DNA from: Corynebacterium bovis DSM 20582 = CIP 54.80
GTDB lineage: Bacteria; Actinomycetota; Actinomycetes; Mycobacteriales; Mycobacteriaceae
Assembly: GCF_030408615.1 (NCBI RefSeq)
Contig: NZ_CP047187.1
Location: 930,001 to 994,000, forward strand
Direction: 5' to 3'
Length of the DNA: 64,000 bases
The position numbers and the translations under genes were made by a program. Shown in pieces: positions 27,753 through 37,063 of the stretch. The notes beneath the pieces are model-generated. The model was not told the DNA's origin and searched no databases. It worked only from the letters and a program-made list of their open reading frames with translations. The first letter of the stretch is position 1, and every line of letters begins with the position of its first letter.

Positions 27753-27776
27753 TCAGGGGTCGGGCTGCCCCGCGTC
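27699..27776 (+). repeat. Three 26-base tandem repeats across the ABC exporter stop
   Basis: Three contiguous copies (27699-27724, 27725-27750, 27751-27776), each starting GGTCAGGGGTCGG. The second and third are identical and the first differs by one base. The stop codon of the minus-strand ABC exporter gene (27753-27755) lies in the third copy. Because 26 is not a multiple of three, unit gain inside the gene would change its C-terminus. Confidence 0.9.
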
Positions 27777-30700
27777 GCGCCACAGCCGGGCGTACACACC
27801 GTCCGCCGCGAGGAGCCCGTCGTGCGTGCCGTCCTCGACGACCCGGCCGTCGGCCATGACGACGACGCGGTCCGCCCGCGCGGCCGTCGTCAACCGGTGG
27901 GCGACGATGACGGCGGTGCGCCCCCGGGTCGTCGCCGAGATCGCGTCGACGACCTGTTCCTCGACGTCCTCGGCGAGGGTCGCCGTCGCCTCGTCGAGCA
28001 GCATGACCCGCGGGTCGGTGAGTTCCGCCCGGGCCAGCGCGATGATCTGGCGTTGCCCGGCCGACAGTCCCTCGCCCCGTTCGCGGACCGGCTCGTTGAA
28101 TCCGCGCGGGATGGACGCGAGGATCCCCGTGCCGCCGATGCGTCGCACGGCGTCCTCGATCTCCGCGTCCGTCGCGTCCGGGACGCCGTAGGCGATGTTG
28201 GACGCGACGGTGCCGGAGAACAGGTGCGTCTCCTGGGGGACGACGCCGACCTGCCGCCTCCACGCACGCAGGTCCGCCTCCCGGAGGTCCGTCCCCCCGA
28301 CCGTCACGGCCCCGGTCGTCGGGTCGTAGTAGCGGGAGAGGAGCTTGACCACGGTGGACTTCCCCGCCCCTGTCGCGCCGACGAGGGCGGTCGTCCCGCG
28401 GAAGGTGAGGTCGACGTCGAGGACCGTGCGGACGGGCTCGTCGTCCGGCGTCGCGTACCCGAAGGTGACGTCCATCGCCGGGGTGCCGCTGACCTCGCGG
28501 TCGCCGTCGCGGAGCGTCGGCTGCTCCCGCAACAGGTCCCCGATCCGGTCGAGGCTGACCTTCGCCTGCTGGAACTGGTCGAAGACCTGGGAGAGCTGCT
28601 GGATCGGGCTGAAGAACTGGGTGAGGTAGAGGGAGAACGCGACGAGCACGCCCTGGGAGATCCGGCCGTCGGCGACCATCGTCGTGCCGACGGCGAGGAC
28701 CGCGGCCTGGGCGATCTCCGACAGGGCGTTGATACCGGGGAAGAAGACGCTCACCGCCGTCTGCGCCCGGGTGCGCAGGTCGCGGTACCGCGCCGACTCC
28801 CCGGCGAACCGCCGGAGGATGTCGTCCTCGAAGTGGTAGGCGTGGCTCGTCCGCAGACCGGTGACGGCCTCCTGGAAGGTGGCGTTGACGCCGCTGACCG
28901 TCGAGCGGGCCTCGGAGTAGAGGCGGGCGACGAGCCCCCGGAACCACCACACGGCGAGGCCGATCACCGGGAGGAACACCGCGGCGATGCCGGTGAGCTC
29001 GAGGTCCGTCGTCGCCAGCATGACGAGCATCCCCACGAGCGTGGCGACGGCGACGACCGTCTGCGACACCCCGGTCTGGAGGAACTGGGACAGCGAGTCG
29101 ATGTCGGTCGTCATGCGGGTCATGATCCGGCCGGACGCGGTGCGCTCGAAGAAGTCCATGCCGAGGGTGTTGATGTGCGCGTAGCTGCGGACCCGCAGGG
29201 CGTAGAGCACGCGCTCACCGGCCCGCGCGGTGAGCACCTGGTTGACGGCGAGCGCCACCCAGCTCACGACGACGATGACGAGCGCGACGACGGCGGCGCC
29301 GGTGACGACGTCCATCGCGGAGTGCGCGACCCCGTCGTCGAGGGCGTGGCGGATGACGGTCGGCAGGGTGACGTCGGCGGCGACGGACAGCAGGAGGGTG
29401 ACGATGACGGCGACGAGCAGTCCCCGGACCATGCCGAAGAGGCTGCGCAGCGAGAACGGTGCCGTGTACGGCGGGACCGACGGCTGTTCCGTCGCCGGGG
29501 GCAGGCGGTCGACCCGTTCGCGGAGGTCGGGCATGGACGCGGCCGCGGCGTCGGCGACGCCACCCCGGCCACCGCCGAGCCCGGCGCCGAGGCCGTCTCC
29601 GCCCGGGCCGGCGAGGTCCGTCGCGGCGTCCGCGTCGTCGTCGGCGGGGTCCGGCCAGAGGTCGCGGACCGGGGGAGCGGGGAGTTCCACCGTCGTCTCC
29701 GCGAGGCGCAGCGTCGACGACCGGTGGCCGGTGACGACGAGCGTCAGCGGGACGTCCGGGGTGGATTGCTCGTGCAGCTCCCGGAGGTTGTGCAGGATGC
29801 GGGCCTCGGTGGAGGCGTCGATCGCGGAGGTGGCGTCGTCGAGGATGAGCAGCCGCGGCCGGCGCAGGATCGCCCGGGCGAGGGCGATGCGTTGCCGCTG
29901 GCCGCCGGAGAGCGTGAGGCCGCGCTCGCCGACGACGGCGTCGTACCCGCCGATGCCGAGGATGAACTCGTGGGCCTCCGCCGCCCGCGCTGCGGCGACG
30001 ACCTCCTCGTCCGTCGCCTCGACGCCGAGCCGGATGTTCTCCCCGACGGTGAGGGAGTAGAGTAAGGGCTCGTCGAAGACGAGCGTGGGCCGGTCCTCGT
30101 CGGCGAGGTCCGTGAGCGGGACCGGAGGTGCGGTCGGGGAGGTGACGACGAGGTCGACGCCGTCGTCCTCCAGCCCCGCGAGGGCGCGCGACAGGACGGT
30201 CTTCCCGGAGCCCGCGGGCCCGGTCACCGCGACGGTCGACCCGGGCCGGATGTCGACGGTGACGTCGACGGGGCCACGGGTCACGCGGCCGCGGATCCCG
30301 AGGGGGCCCGGGACGTGGACGGTGCCGCGACGGCGGCGCGGCATGTGCAGCAGCTCCATGACCCGGTCGACGCCGGCCCGGGCGAGCTGGATCGTGATGA
30401 GCATGGACGACGTCATGCGCGTCGTCCGGGCGATGAGGGTGACGTACGTGCTCGTCGCGAGGAATTCGCCGACGGTCACCGCACCCGTGACGGCCATCCA
30501 CCCGCCGACGACGATCGTCGCGACCATGGCGACGTTGGGGATGTTCGCGAGCGCCGGCTGGAACCGGGCGGTGAGTTTCGCCTCGCGCATCCGCAGGGAG
30601 AACAGGCGGGACGACATCCGGTCCATCGTCCCGACCTCGCGGTCCTCCTGGGCGAAGCCCTTGACGATGCGCACGCCGGTGACCGTCTCCTCGACCTGGG

Positions 30701-31310
30701 TCGCGATGTCCGCGGCCTGCTGCTGGCCGGTCCACGTCGCGGCGAAGAGGGTGCGGCGGCTGCCGACGGCGATCCACACGAGGACGGGGATCTGCGTGAG
30801 CACGACGAGCGCGACCGGCAGGGACATCCACAGCATGACGGCGGCGACGGCGACGACCTCGACGAGCCCGCCGACGAACATGGGGTACATCGCGAGCATG
30901 CTCTGGATGAGCGTGAGGTCGGAGATCGACCGGGAGACGACCTGCCCGGTGCTCAGCCGGGAGCGGGCGTCGCCGTCGAGGTGGTGGAGGGCGTCGAGCA
31001 CGGCGACGCGCAGGTCGTGCTGGACGGAGACGGACAGGCGACCGGCGGAGTACCGGCGGAGGAACTGCAGGACGAACCGGATGAGGGCCGCGACGACGAG
31101 GGACCCGACCGCGGCGGTGCTGCCGTCGACGGCCCGCCCCGCGAAGAACGGGAGCATGACCTGGAACAGCGGGACGGTGACCGCCGCGCCGAAGGCGACG
31201 GCGAGGACCACCCGGTGCCGCAGGCAGACGCGGAGGAGCGACGTGGTGGGGGTGGTGGGCGGCGGCGTGTCCTCCGGGCGCGGGGCCCGGGTGGCCCGGG
31301 CGACGGTCAC
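27753..31310 (-). CDS. Fused ABC exporter, two membrane-ATPase halves
   Basis: 1185 residues, GTG start overlapping the previous stop (GTGA). Each half is a six-span exporter domain followed by an ATPase. The first ATPase has GPAGSGKT (about residue 365) and LSGGQRQRIALARAILRRP. The second has GATGAGKST (about 980) and LSAGQRQIIALARAEL. The first half's Walker B reads LLILDDATSAID, with Asp where Glu is usual, so its site is probably degenerate, as in asymmetric exporters; the second has LDEAT. A Gly/Asp/Pro-rich linker (about residues 550-600) joins the halves. The usual heterodimeric exporters of this type handle lipids or drugs; the substrate here is unknown. Confidence 0.88.
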   Translation of the reverse strand: MTVARATRAPRPEDTPPPTTPTTSLLRVCLRHRVVLAVAFGAAVTVPLFQVMLPFFAGRAVDGSTAAVGSLVVAALIRFVLQFLRRYSAGRLSVSVQHDLRVAVLDALHHLDGDARSRLSTGQVVSRSISDLTLIQSMLAMYPMFVGGLVEVVAVAAVMLWMSLPVALVVLTQIPVLVWIAVGSRRTLFAATWTGQQQAADIATQVEETVTGVRIVKGFAQEDREVGTMDRMSSRLFSLRMREAKLTARFQPALANIPNVAMVATIVVGGWMAVTGAVTVGEFLATSTYVTLIARTTRMTSSMLITIQLARAGVDRVMELLHMPRRRRGTVHVPGPLGIRGRVTRGPVDVTVDIRPGSTVAVTGPAGSGKTVLSRALAGLEDDGVDLVVTSPTAPPVPLTDLADEDRPTLVFDEPLLYSLTVGENIRLGVEATDEEVVAAARAAEAHEFILGIGGYDAVVGERGLTLSGGQRQRIALARAILRRPRLLILDDATSAIDASTEARILHNLRELHEQSTPDVPLTLVVTGHRSSTLRLAETTVELPAPPVRDLWPDPADDDADAATDLAGPGGDGLGAGLGGGRGGVADAAAASMPDLRERVDRLPPATEQPSVPPYTAPFSLRSLFGMVRGLLVAVIVTLLLSVAADVTLPTVIRHALDDGVAHSAMDVVTGAAVVALVIVVVSWVALAVNQVLTARAGERVLYALRVRSYAHINTLGMDFFERTASGRIMTRMTTDIDSLSQFLQTGVSQTVVAVATLVGMLVMLATTDLELTGIAAVFLPVIGLAVWWFRGLVARLYSEARSTVSGVNATFQEAVTGLRTSHAYHFEDDILRRFAGESARYRDLRTRAQTAVSVFFPGINALSEIAQAAVLAVGTTMVADGRISQGVLVAFSLYLTQFFSPIQQLSQVFDQFQQAKVSLDRIGDLLREQPTLRDGDREVSGTPAMDVTFGYATPDDEPVRTVLDVDLTFRGTTALVGATGAGKSTVVKLLSRYYDPTTGAVTVGGTDLREADLRAWRRQVGVVPQETHLFSGTVASNIAYGVPDATDAEIEDAVRRIGGTGILASIPRGFNEPVRERGEGLSAGQRQIIALARAELTDPRVMLLDEATATLAEDVEEQVVDAISATTRGRTAVIVAHRLTTAARADRVVVMADGRVVEDGTHDGLLAADGVYARLWRDAGQPDP

Positions 31311-32089
31311 TCGGGCTGCTGGTCACCGAACACGCGGTGAACCTGGTCGATCATGGCGGTCGCGATCCTGCGGTTCGCGCGGGCACCGAGGAACGCCCCG
31401 ACCCCGAGGGGGAGCAGCTTCTGGAACGCCGCGCCGGTGAGCCGGCGGCGGAGCTGCCGGAACGCGAGGGTTCCGAGCCGGGAGTTCATCGACAGCATCT
31501 GGCGGCCGGTGAGTGCCCGGAGCCCGCTGAGCCCCTGCTGGCCCGCCATCGCGGCGACGACGTCCGAGCCGGAGGAGCCGGCGATGGTGAAGAGGATGAG
31601 GGCACGGCGGACCTCGGTGTCCTCGACGTCGAGGCCGTGGAGCCGGGCGCTGGCCAGGGTGTAGAGCGCGAAGATCTCGACGACGGCGAGGGCCTCGCCG
31701 CCGGCGGCCCCGATGCTGAGCAGGGTCCCGACGCCGGGGATGAAGGCCAGGCCGCCCGTGCCCGCGCCGGAGCCGGTCGCGAGGGCGAGGAAGTGCCGGT
31801 CGACGATGCGCTGCTGCTCGGCGAGCGGCTTGTCGCCGTGGTGGTCGAGGATGTGCGTGACGTACTTGCTGATCGCCGGCCCCTGGAGGGAGGCGGCCTT
31901 GTCGACGGCCGCGAAGAAGCGGCGGGCGAGCACGCCCTCCGGGGCGTCGAGGCCCCGGAGCTCGTCGAGGGCGGTGCGGGAGGCGTCCGAGAGCTCGGTG
32001 GTCCCGGCGTCCTCTCCGGTGCCGCCGTCGGCGGAGGTCGGGGCGGGGTCGTTCGAGCGGCGGCGGGAGAACGGGTTCGGCAGTTTCAC
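31307..32089 (-). CDS. Conserved hypothetical protein with hydrophobic Gly-rich core
   Basis: 260 residues from GTG 32089, with GAGGAG 7 bases before it. A charged N-terminus (NPFSRRRSND) is followed by a helical segment and then a hydrophobic Gly/Ala-rich region (GSGAGTGGLAFIPGVGTLLSIGAAGGEALAVVEIFALYTL), which recalls EcsC-like proteins. It overlaps the exporter start by four bases, so the two are in one transcription unit and may work together at the membrane. No catalytic motif is recognised. Confidence 0.75.
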   Translation of the reverse strand: MKLPNPFSRRRSNDPAPTSADGGTGEDAGTTELSDASRTALDELRGLDAPEGVLARRFFAAVDKAASLQGPAISKYVTHILDHHGDKPLAEQQRIVDRHFLALATGSGAGTGGLAFIPGVGTLLSIGAAGGEALAVVEIFALYTLASARLHGLDVEDTEVRRALILFTIAGSSGSDVVAAMAGQQGLSGLRALTGRQMLSMNSRLGTLAFRQLRRRLTGAAFQKLLPLGVGAFLGARANRRIATAMIDQVHRVFGDQQPE

Positions 32090-32428
32090 GGGGTGCTCCT
32101 CGTGTCGGGGCTCGGATGATCGGGCGGTTCACGCGACGCGGGGCCGTCGCCTCCGCGGGGTCGCGGGTGCCGGGCCCGGCGTGGGTGCGCGGCGGTGGAC
32201 CGGTCGGGCCCGGGGGTGGGTGTCCCGGTGGTCCCGGTGTCGGGTCCGGGGCTCGTGTCCGCACACAGTGTAACGACGGTACCCCGGTTCACCGGGGGCG
32301 GTGACGTCGGAGCCCGGGGTGGGTGGGAGCCGTGACAGGGGGTGACCGGCTAGGATGGGCGCCACACCGTCCGGACGACGGCGGTGACCGTCAGAACCGT
32401 GGGGGATCGCCCCGAGAAGGGACTTGTC
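32090..32428 (+). other. Intergenic region with promoter TAGGAT
   Basis: A 339-base gap between divergent genes. TAGGAT at 32351-32356 is a likely -10 for the acidic-protein gene, giving a leader of about 65 bases that ends in the ribosome site GAGAAGGGA. The left part is C/G-rich with no recognisable gene. Confidence 0.5.
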
Positions 32429-33334
32429 ATGGGTTTCTATGAGGACATCGCTGAGGCACTGGACAGGGACGGTATCGAGGCACGGGTCAACGACTCGACG
32501 CTGTTCGTTCCGATCACGTCGGAACTCGAGATGCAGTTCGTGGCGATCGACGCACCGATCCCGGCGGCGAACGTGTACGTGGCCGTCGCTGACGTCACCG
32601 AGGACGATGAGGAGTTCGAGGCCGCACTCGTCGGCGCGGTGTTCTCCGTCGAGGACGCGGTGGAGCAGGTCGCGAAGCACGTCGTCACCGACCAGATCGT
32701 GACCGTGCTGCGGGACATCCTCGAGGGGACGGACGACCGCATCAGTGACCTCGAGTTCACGCAGGACCACGCGGAGCCGTTGCGCGTCCGGGCGGAGATC
32801 GGGGACACCTCCGAGCTCGTCGTGACGCTGACGACCGAGGACAACGTCCCGGCCGCGTCGGTCGAGTTCGTCACGTTCGGTGACGACTTCGAGGACCTGC
32901 TCGACCAGGTCATCGCCGAGGTCTGGGGTGAGGAGGCGGACGACGAGGGGGAGCCGCTGGACCCGGACCGTCAGCAGGCGTTCAACGCCCTCGTCCAGGA
33001 GGTCGCCCAGGCGACGCAGGAGGTCCTCGAGCTCGGAACCTTCACCGACTTCGACACCCTCTTCGACGTCCTGGCGGTCGCGCAGAGCCAGGCCCGCGAC
33101 TGGGAGGAGCAGCTCGTCCCGCTCGACGACGGCTGGGAGGAGATGTGGGACGAGGACTGGGACGACGATGAGGACGAGGACGACGACGAGCTCGCCGACG
33201 TCGTCATCGAGGTCGTCCCCGCGGACGACGACGATGACGAGGACGACGGGGACGACGACCTCGACGGGGACGACCGCGACGACGACGGGGACGACGACGC
33301 CGCTGCCACGCGGGGTTCCACCGCGGGCCGCTGA
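32429..33334 (+). CDS. Protein with a strongly acidic C-terminal tail
   Basis: 301 residues from ATG 32429, chosen for GAGAAGGGA 8 bases upstream (an in-frame start 45 bases earlier lacks a site). Residues 1-~230 form an apparently globular alpha/beta region with no Cys (MGFYEDIAEALDRDGIEARVN; later LVVTLTTEDNVPAASVEFVTFGDDFEDLLDQV). It resembles YbjN/secretion-chaperone folds, but only loosely. The last ~65 residues are mostly Asp and Glu (DDDEDEDDDELADV and similar). No membrane span or signal. Acidic tails bind cations or basic partners; function unknown. Confidence 0.8.
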   Translation: MGFYEDIAEALDRDGIEARVNDSTLFVPITSELEMQFVAIDAPIPAANVYVAVADVTEDDEEFEAALVGAVFSVEDAVEQVAKHVVTDQIVTVLRDILEGTDDRISDLEFTQDHAEPLRVRAEIGDTSELVVTLTTEDNVPAASVEFVTFGDDFEDLLDQVIAEVWGEEADDEGEPLDPDRQQAFNALVQEVAQATQEVLELGTFTDFDTLFDVLAVAQSQARDWEEQLVPLDDGWEEMWDEDWDDDEDEDDDELADVVIEVVPADDDDDEDDGDDDLDGDDRDDDGDDDAAATRGSTAGR

Positions 33335-33353
33335 CCCGGGGGTCCCGCCGCCG

Positions 33354-34001
33354 TCACGCGGCATGACGCGGCCGTCCGGCCGTGCCGCCGCACGCAGGCC
33401 CTGACGGCACCTCCGCCGGCGCGCCCACCGGGGCGGCGGGGCCACCGAGGTCGCGCTCGCGGACGAGCGCGGTGTATGTCCACCGGTGCACGGTGCCCCG
33501 GGCGCCCCGGCGGTGGTCGGTCAGCAGTTCCGTCCGCGGGGACCCGCTGGTGAGCCGGCGGAACAGGGACGTGATGAACGGGCCGGCGGTCCGCACGGCG
33601 GAGCTGCGCCCGGTCGGTCGGCGGGCCCGACCGGTCCCCGCCGCGGGCACGGTGACCTCGCCGGTGAGGGTGACGACGAACAGGGCCTCGTCGGCCGGGG
33701 CGGTACTGCCCGTCAGTGACTCCCACATCGCGGACGAGACCTGACGGCGGGCCACGGTGACGGTGACGGGGAGGCCCTCGTGGGACAGCCGGACGGCCGG
33801 CGGGCGCCAGTCCGGGGTGAGACGGGCCCGGCTCCGGGGGTGGCGGAGCACCGCCGCGCACCGCTCACGGGTTCGGGAGGCCGGGTCGCCGGTCGGGCCG
33901 CCCGGCGGGTGGGAGGGCCCGGCCGGGCGCGTCGGGGTGGTGCGACGGGTGGTGTGCCGGGTGGTCTGCCGTGTGGTCTGCGGGGGATGGTGTCGTGTCA
34001 T
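33354..34001 (-). CDS. Hypothetical protein near an SOS box
   Basis: 215 residues from ATG 34001, supported by TAGCGT 7 bases upstream. The first ~45 residues are Thr/Arg/Pro/His-rich (TTRQTTRHTTRRTT). The rest has beta-rich stretches (LPVTVTVARRQVSSAMWESLTG and ALFVVTLTGEVTVPAAG). No known family is recognised. It ends 19 bases from the convergent acidic-protein gene. The LexA-type box at 34056-34071 is 55 bases upstream of the start; whether it controls this gene is unclear. Confidence 0.6.
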   Translation of the reverse strand: MTRHHPPQTTRQTTRHTTRRTTPTRPAGPSHPPGGPTGDPASRTRERCAAVLRHPRSRARLTPDWRPPAVRLSHEGLPVTVTVARRQVSSAMWESLTGSTAPADEALFVVTLTGEVTVPAAGTGRARRPTGRSSAVRTAGPFITSLFRRLTSGSPRTELLTDHRRGARGTVHRWTYTALVRERDLGGPAAPVGAPAEVPSGPACGGTAGRPRHAA

Positions 34002-34008
34002 GCCGCGC

Positions 34009-34014
34009 ACGCTA
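34009..34014 (-). promoter_or_regulatory. -10 element of the hypothetical gene, leaderless type
   Basis: On the minus strand TAGCGT, 7 bases, ATG 34001. No ribosome binding site. Confidence 0.5.
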
Positions 34015-34055
34015 CGACACGGCCCGGACACCGTCCGCCGACCCCGCCCCGAAAA

Positions 34056-34071
34056 TCGAACACGTGTTCGG
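34056..34071 (+). promoter_or_regulatory. LexA SOS box, near-perfect palindrome
   Basis: TCGAACACGTGTTCGG matches the actinobacterial LexA operator TCGAAC-N4-GTTCGA at all but the last position; the inner 14 bases are a perfect palindrome. It lies between the divergent hypothetical gene (start 34001) and the FAD oxidoreductase gene (start 34192). It is about 55 bases above the first and 60 above the -10 of the second. Confidence 0.8.
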
Positions 34072-34130
34072 TCCGGACGGACGGTCGCCGACGGCGGTCC
34101 CCGCGCGGGGAGGCGGGGCGTGGCGTCGGA

Positions 34131-34136
34131 TAGCAT
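34131..34136 (+). promoter_or_regulatory. Possible -10 of the FAD oxidoreductase gene
   Basis: TAGCAT, with about 50 bases to the GTG start that has its own ribosome site AGGAG. A conventional leader is expected here. Confidence 0.4.
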
Positions 34137-34191
34137 GGCGGGGAAGACCGCGGCCGTGACACCGGCGCGCGGTGAATGACGACAGGAGAGC

Positions 34192-35571
34192 GTGGCCCCC
34201 GCAGTGACAGAGCAGCAGACCGCACATCCCGTGACCGACGTGGCGGTGATCGGGGCGGGGGCCGCCGGGCTCGCCGCCGCCCGGACACTCCGTGCCGCGG
34301 GGGTGGGGTGCACGGTGCTCGAGGCCTCGGGTCGGGTCGGGGGGCGCATCGGCTCCGAACGCGTCGGGGACGTCACCGTCGACCGGGGCTTCCAGACGGT
34401 GAACTCGTGGTACCCGGCGGTCAAGGAGGTCCTCAAGCCCGGCGAGTACTCCTCCCTCGGGATCCGGTCCTTCCTGCCGGCCGTGCAGTGCGTGACCCCC
34501 GACGGCCTCGCGATGTTCGGCGACCCGGTCCGCGCACCGCAGCTCGTCCCGACGCTCCTGCGCTCCCGGATCAGGGCCGCGCTCTCCGCCCGGGACGCCT
34601 TCCACCTGCAGCGGTGGCTCGGCCGGGAGGTCCGGCACCGCTCCTCGCTGGAGGTGCGCCCGGTCACGGACCGCACGGTGGACCGGGACCGCGCGGTCGG
34701 TGACTCCCTCGACGCGCGGCGGATCACGGGGGACACCCGCCGGTACGTCATCAACCCCGTCCTCGAGGCCCTCCTCATGGACCCGGCGTTCGAGACCTCC
34801 GAGCGGCTCGCCCGGTGGGAGATCGTCGCGGTGCTCCGCGGGGCGCTCGGCCTGCCGGACAACGGGATGTCCGAGCTCGCCGTCGCCCTCGGCCGCATCC
34901 CCGGGGTGGGGATCGACCTCCACTCGCCGGTGGCCGGGCTCGAGCAGGACGACGACGGCGTCACGCTCCGCGTCGCCGACGCCGACGGCACGGCGGACCG
35001 CACCCTCCGCTGCCGCTACGCCGTCGTCGCGACGGAACAGGCCCACACCGCCCGGCTGCTCGGGCTGCCGGTCCAGCCGGCGCGGGGCATGACCACCTGG
35101 TGGTTCCTCGCCGACGGTGCGGCCGGGGACGGCGCGTCGACCACCGGCCGGACGACGGACGGGGGACGGCTGCCGGTCATCACCGTCGACGGCTCCGACC
35201 GGACGCAGCTCACGTCCGTGGCGGAGGTCACCGCCGTGGTGCCGTCGTACGCCCCCGGTCGGTCGCTCGTGCAGGCGTCCGTCGTCCACCGCGAGGGGGT
35301 GGCGTGCCCCGACGACCGCACCGTGCGCGACCAGGCGGCGTCGCTGCTCGGGGGGACGGCGGCGTCCTGGGAGCTCGTCACGCGGCACGACTGCCCGCGG
35401 GCGGTGCCGGTCGTGCCGCCGGGCCGCAGGTTCCACTGCGGTGACGCGGACGTCACCCACGGGCGTCGGGTGGTCCTCGCCGGGGACCACACCGCGTCAC
35501 CCTCGATCGACGGGGCGTTGCGGAGCGGTCAGCGTGCCGCGCGGATCGTGACCGGGCTGCTCGGCGCCTGA
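34192..35571 (+). CDS. FAD-dependent amine oxidase-like oxidoreductase
   Basis: 459 residues, GTG start with AGGAG 3 bases upstream (an in-frame GTG at 34204 is an alternative). DVAVIGAGAAGLAAARTLRAAG is the FAD-binding GxGxxG fingerprint, and VLEASGRVGGRIGSERVG is the GG motif of the amine oxidase/protoporphyrinogen oxidase/phytoene desaturase superfamily. The C-terminal VVLAGDHTASPSIDGALRSGQRAARIV closes the FAD site. No carotenoid or haem genes are adjacent, so the substrate is open. It is 10 bases from the convergent permease gene. Confidence 0.85.
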   Translation: MAPAVTEQQTAHPVTDVAVIGAGAAGLAAARTLRAAGVGCTVLEASGRVGGRIGSERVGDVTVDRGFQTVNSWYPAVKEVLKPGEYSSLGIRSFLPAVQCVTPDGLAMFGDPVRAPQLVPTLLRSRIRAALSARDAFHLQRWLGREVRHRSSLEVRPVTDRTVDRDRAVGDSLDARRITGDTRRYVINPVLEALLMDPAFETSERLARWEIVAVLRGALGLPDNGMSELAVALGRIPGVGIDLHSPVAGLEQDDDGVTLRVADADGTADRTLRCRYAVVATEQAHTARLLGLPVQPARGMTTWWFLADGAAGDGASTTGRTTDGGRLPVITVDGSDRTQLTSVAEVTAVVPSYAPGRSLVQASVVHREGVACPDDRTVRDQAASLLGGTAASWELVTRHDCPRAVPVVPPGRRFHCGDADVTHGRRVVLAGDHTASPSIDGALRSGQRAARIVTGLLGA

Positions 35572-35581
35572 CCCGTCCGGG

Positions 35582-37051
35582 TCACCCGCGGGGGTCGGTC
35601 CCGGTGGGGTCCCCGGTGGGGGCCGCGGGGTCGACGGGCGCCGCGGCGCGCAGGCGCGGGACGACCCGGGCCACGTAGAGCACGGACATGCCGAGGGTGA
35701 ACACGACCCCGGCGACGAGCGCCGACCGGAACTCCGGCAGCCACACCATCGTGCCGAAGGTGACGAGGATGACGGCGACGGCGGCGTACTGGCCGTACGG
35801 CCAGAACGGCACGGGGAAGGTCGGGGCGGTCCGGCGGCCCGCCTCACCGGCCGCCCCCGCCCGGCCGCGCCGCCGGGAGGCGATGTGCGCCAGCAGGATC
35901 ATGAGCCACACGAAGACCGTGGCGAACGTCGCGAGCGCCGCGATGGACGCGAACAGCCGCTCCGCCGAGGGCACGAGGAGCTGCAGCGAGACCCCGACGA
36001 CGAGCACGACGAGGATCGCGCCGACCGTCGTCCCGGGCACCCCGGCGCTGTTCACCCGGGCGAACGCCCGGGGCGCGAGACGCTCCGTGGCCATCCCGAA
36101 GATCACGCGCCCGGCGCCGAAGAGGTCCGAGTTGATCGCCGACAGCGCGGCGCTGATGACGACGACGTTGAGCAGCGCGGCGGCCCAGCCGACGCCGAGC
36201 CCGCTGAAGATCTGCACGAACGGCGACTGTTCCCCGGTGATCTCCCGCCACGGGATGACGGAGACGATGACCGTGATCGCGAGGACGTAGAACAGGAGGA
36301 TCCGGGCGGGGACGGTGTTGATCGCCCGCGGGATGACCCGCTCCGGGTCGTCGGCCTCCCCTGCGGTGACGCCGATGATCTCGGTGCCGCCGAAGGCGAA
36401 GAGCACGAGGATGAGGGCGGCGAACACCCCGGGGACCCCGTGCGGGAACAGGCCGCCGTCGTTCCAGAGGTTGTCGACGCCGACCCGCGTGCCGGTCTCG
36501 ACGTTGAACACGAGGATCGCCGCCCCGCCGACGATCATGGCGATGACGGCGGTCACCTTGACGACGGTGAACCAGAACTCCAGCTCGCCGAACCACCGGG
36601 CGCTCGCGAGGTTCGCGGCGCCGACGACGGTGAGCGCGACGGCGACCCAGACCCAGCTCGCCGTGTCGGGGAACCAGAACTTCATGTACAGCGCGATGGC
36701 CGTGAGGTCGGCGAGGCAGACGATGACCATCTCGAAGGCGTACATCCACCCGGTGATGTAGCCCGCCCAGTCGCCGAGGTGCCGGCGGCAGTACTCGGCG
36801 AAGGAGCCGGGGACCGGGTGGTCCACCGCCATCTCGCCGAGGGCCCGGAGCATGAAGTACACGACCGCGCCCCCGAGGAGGTAGACGAGGATGACGCCCG
36901 GGCCGGCGGCGGCGATCGCCCCGGACGACCCGTAGAACAGGCCCGTGCCGATCGCGGACCCGAGGGCGATGAAGTGGATGTGGCGGTGACGAAGGCTCCG
37001 GCGCAGGGTTCCGGCGGCGGCCGGGCGGGCGGTGTCAGGCATGTGCCACAT
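35582..37051 (-). CDS. Amino acid permease, APC superfamily
   Basis: 489 residues from ATG 37051 (TACCGT 6 bases before it); ATG 37042 with GAGAGA upstream is an alternative that removes three residues. Twelve membrane spans, with HRHIHFIALGSAIGTGLFYGSSGAIAAAGPGVI at the N-terminus and FAFGGTEIIGVTAGEADDP mid-protein. It is an amino acid/H+ symporter of the AroP/ProY/LysP group; substrate undetermined. The second such gene in the window; the two share the same core motifs but differ elsewhere. The C-terminal ~30 residues are Pro/Thr/Asp-rich. Confidence 0.85.
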   Translation of the reverse strand: MWHMPDTARPAAAGTLRRSLRHRHIHFIALGSAIGTGLFYGSSGAIAAAGPGVILVYLLGGAVVYFMLRALGEMAVDHPVPGSFAEYCRRHLGDWAGYITGWMYAFEMVIVCLADLTAIALYMKFWFPDTASWVWVAVALTVVGAANLASARWFGELEFWFTVVKVTAVIAMIVGGAAILVFNVETGTRVGVDNLWNDGGLFPHGVPGVFAALILVLFAFGGTEIIGVTAGEADDPERVIPRAINTVPARILLFYVLAITVIVSVIPWREITGEQSPFVQIFSGLGVGWAAALLNVVVISAALSAINSDLFGAGRVIFGMATERLAPRAFARVNSAGVPGTTVGAILVVLVVGVSLQLLVPSAERLFASIAALATFATVFVWLMILLAHIASRRRGRAGAAGEAGRRTAPTFPVPFWPYGQYAAVAVILVTFGTMVWLPEFRSALVAGVVFTLGMSVLYVARVVPRLRAAAPVDPAAPTGDPTGTDPRG

Positions 37052-37057
37052 TCTCTC

Positions 37058-37063
37058 ACGGTA
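37058..37063 (-). promoter_or_regulatory. -10 element of the permease gene
   Basis: On the minus strand TACCGT, 6 bases, ATG 37051. The spacing is at the short end for a leaderless start. Confidence 0.4.
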
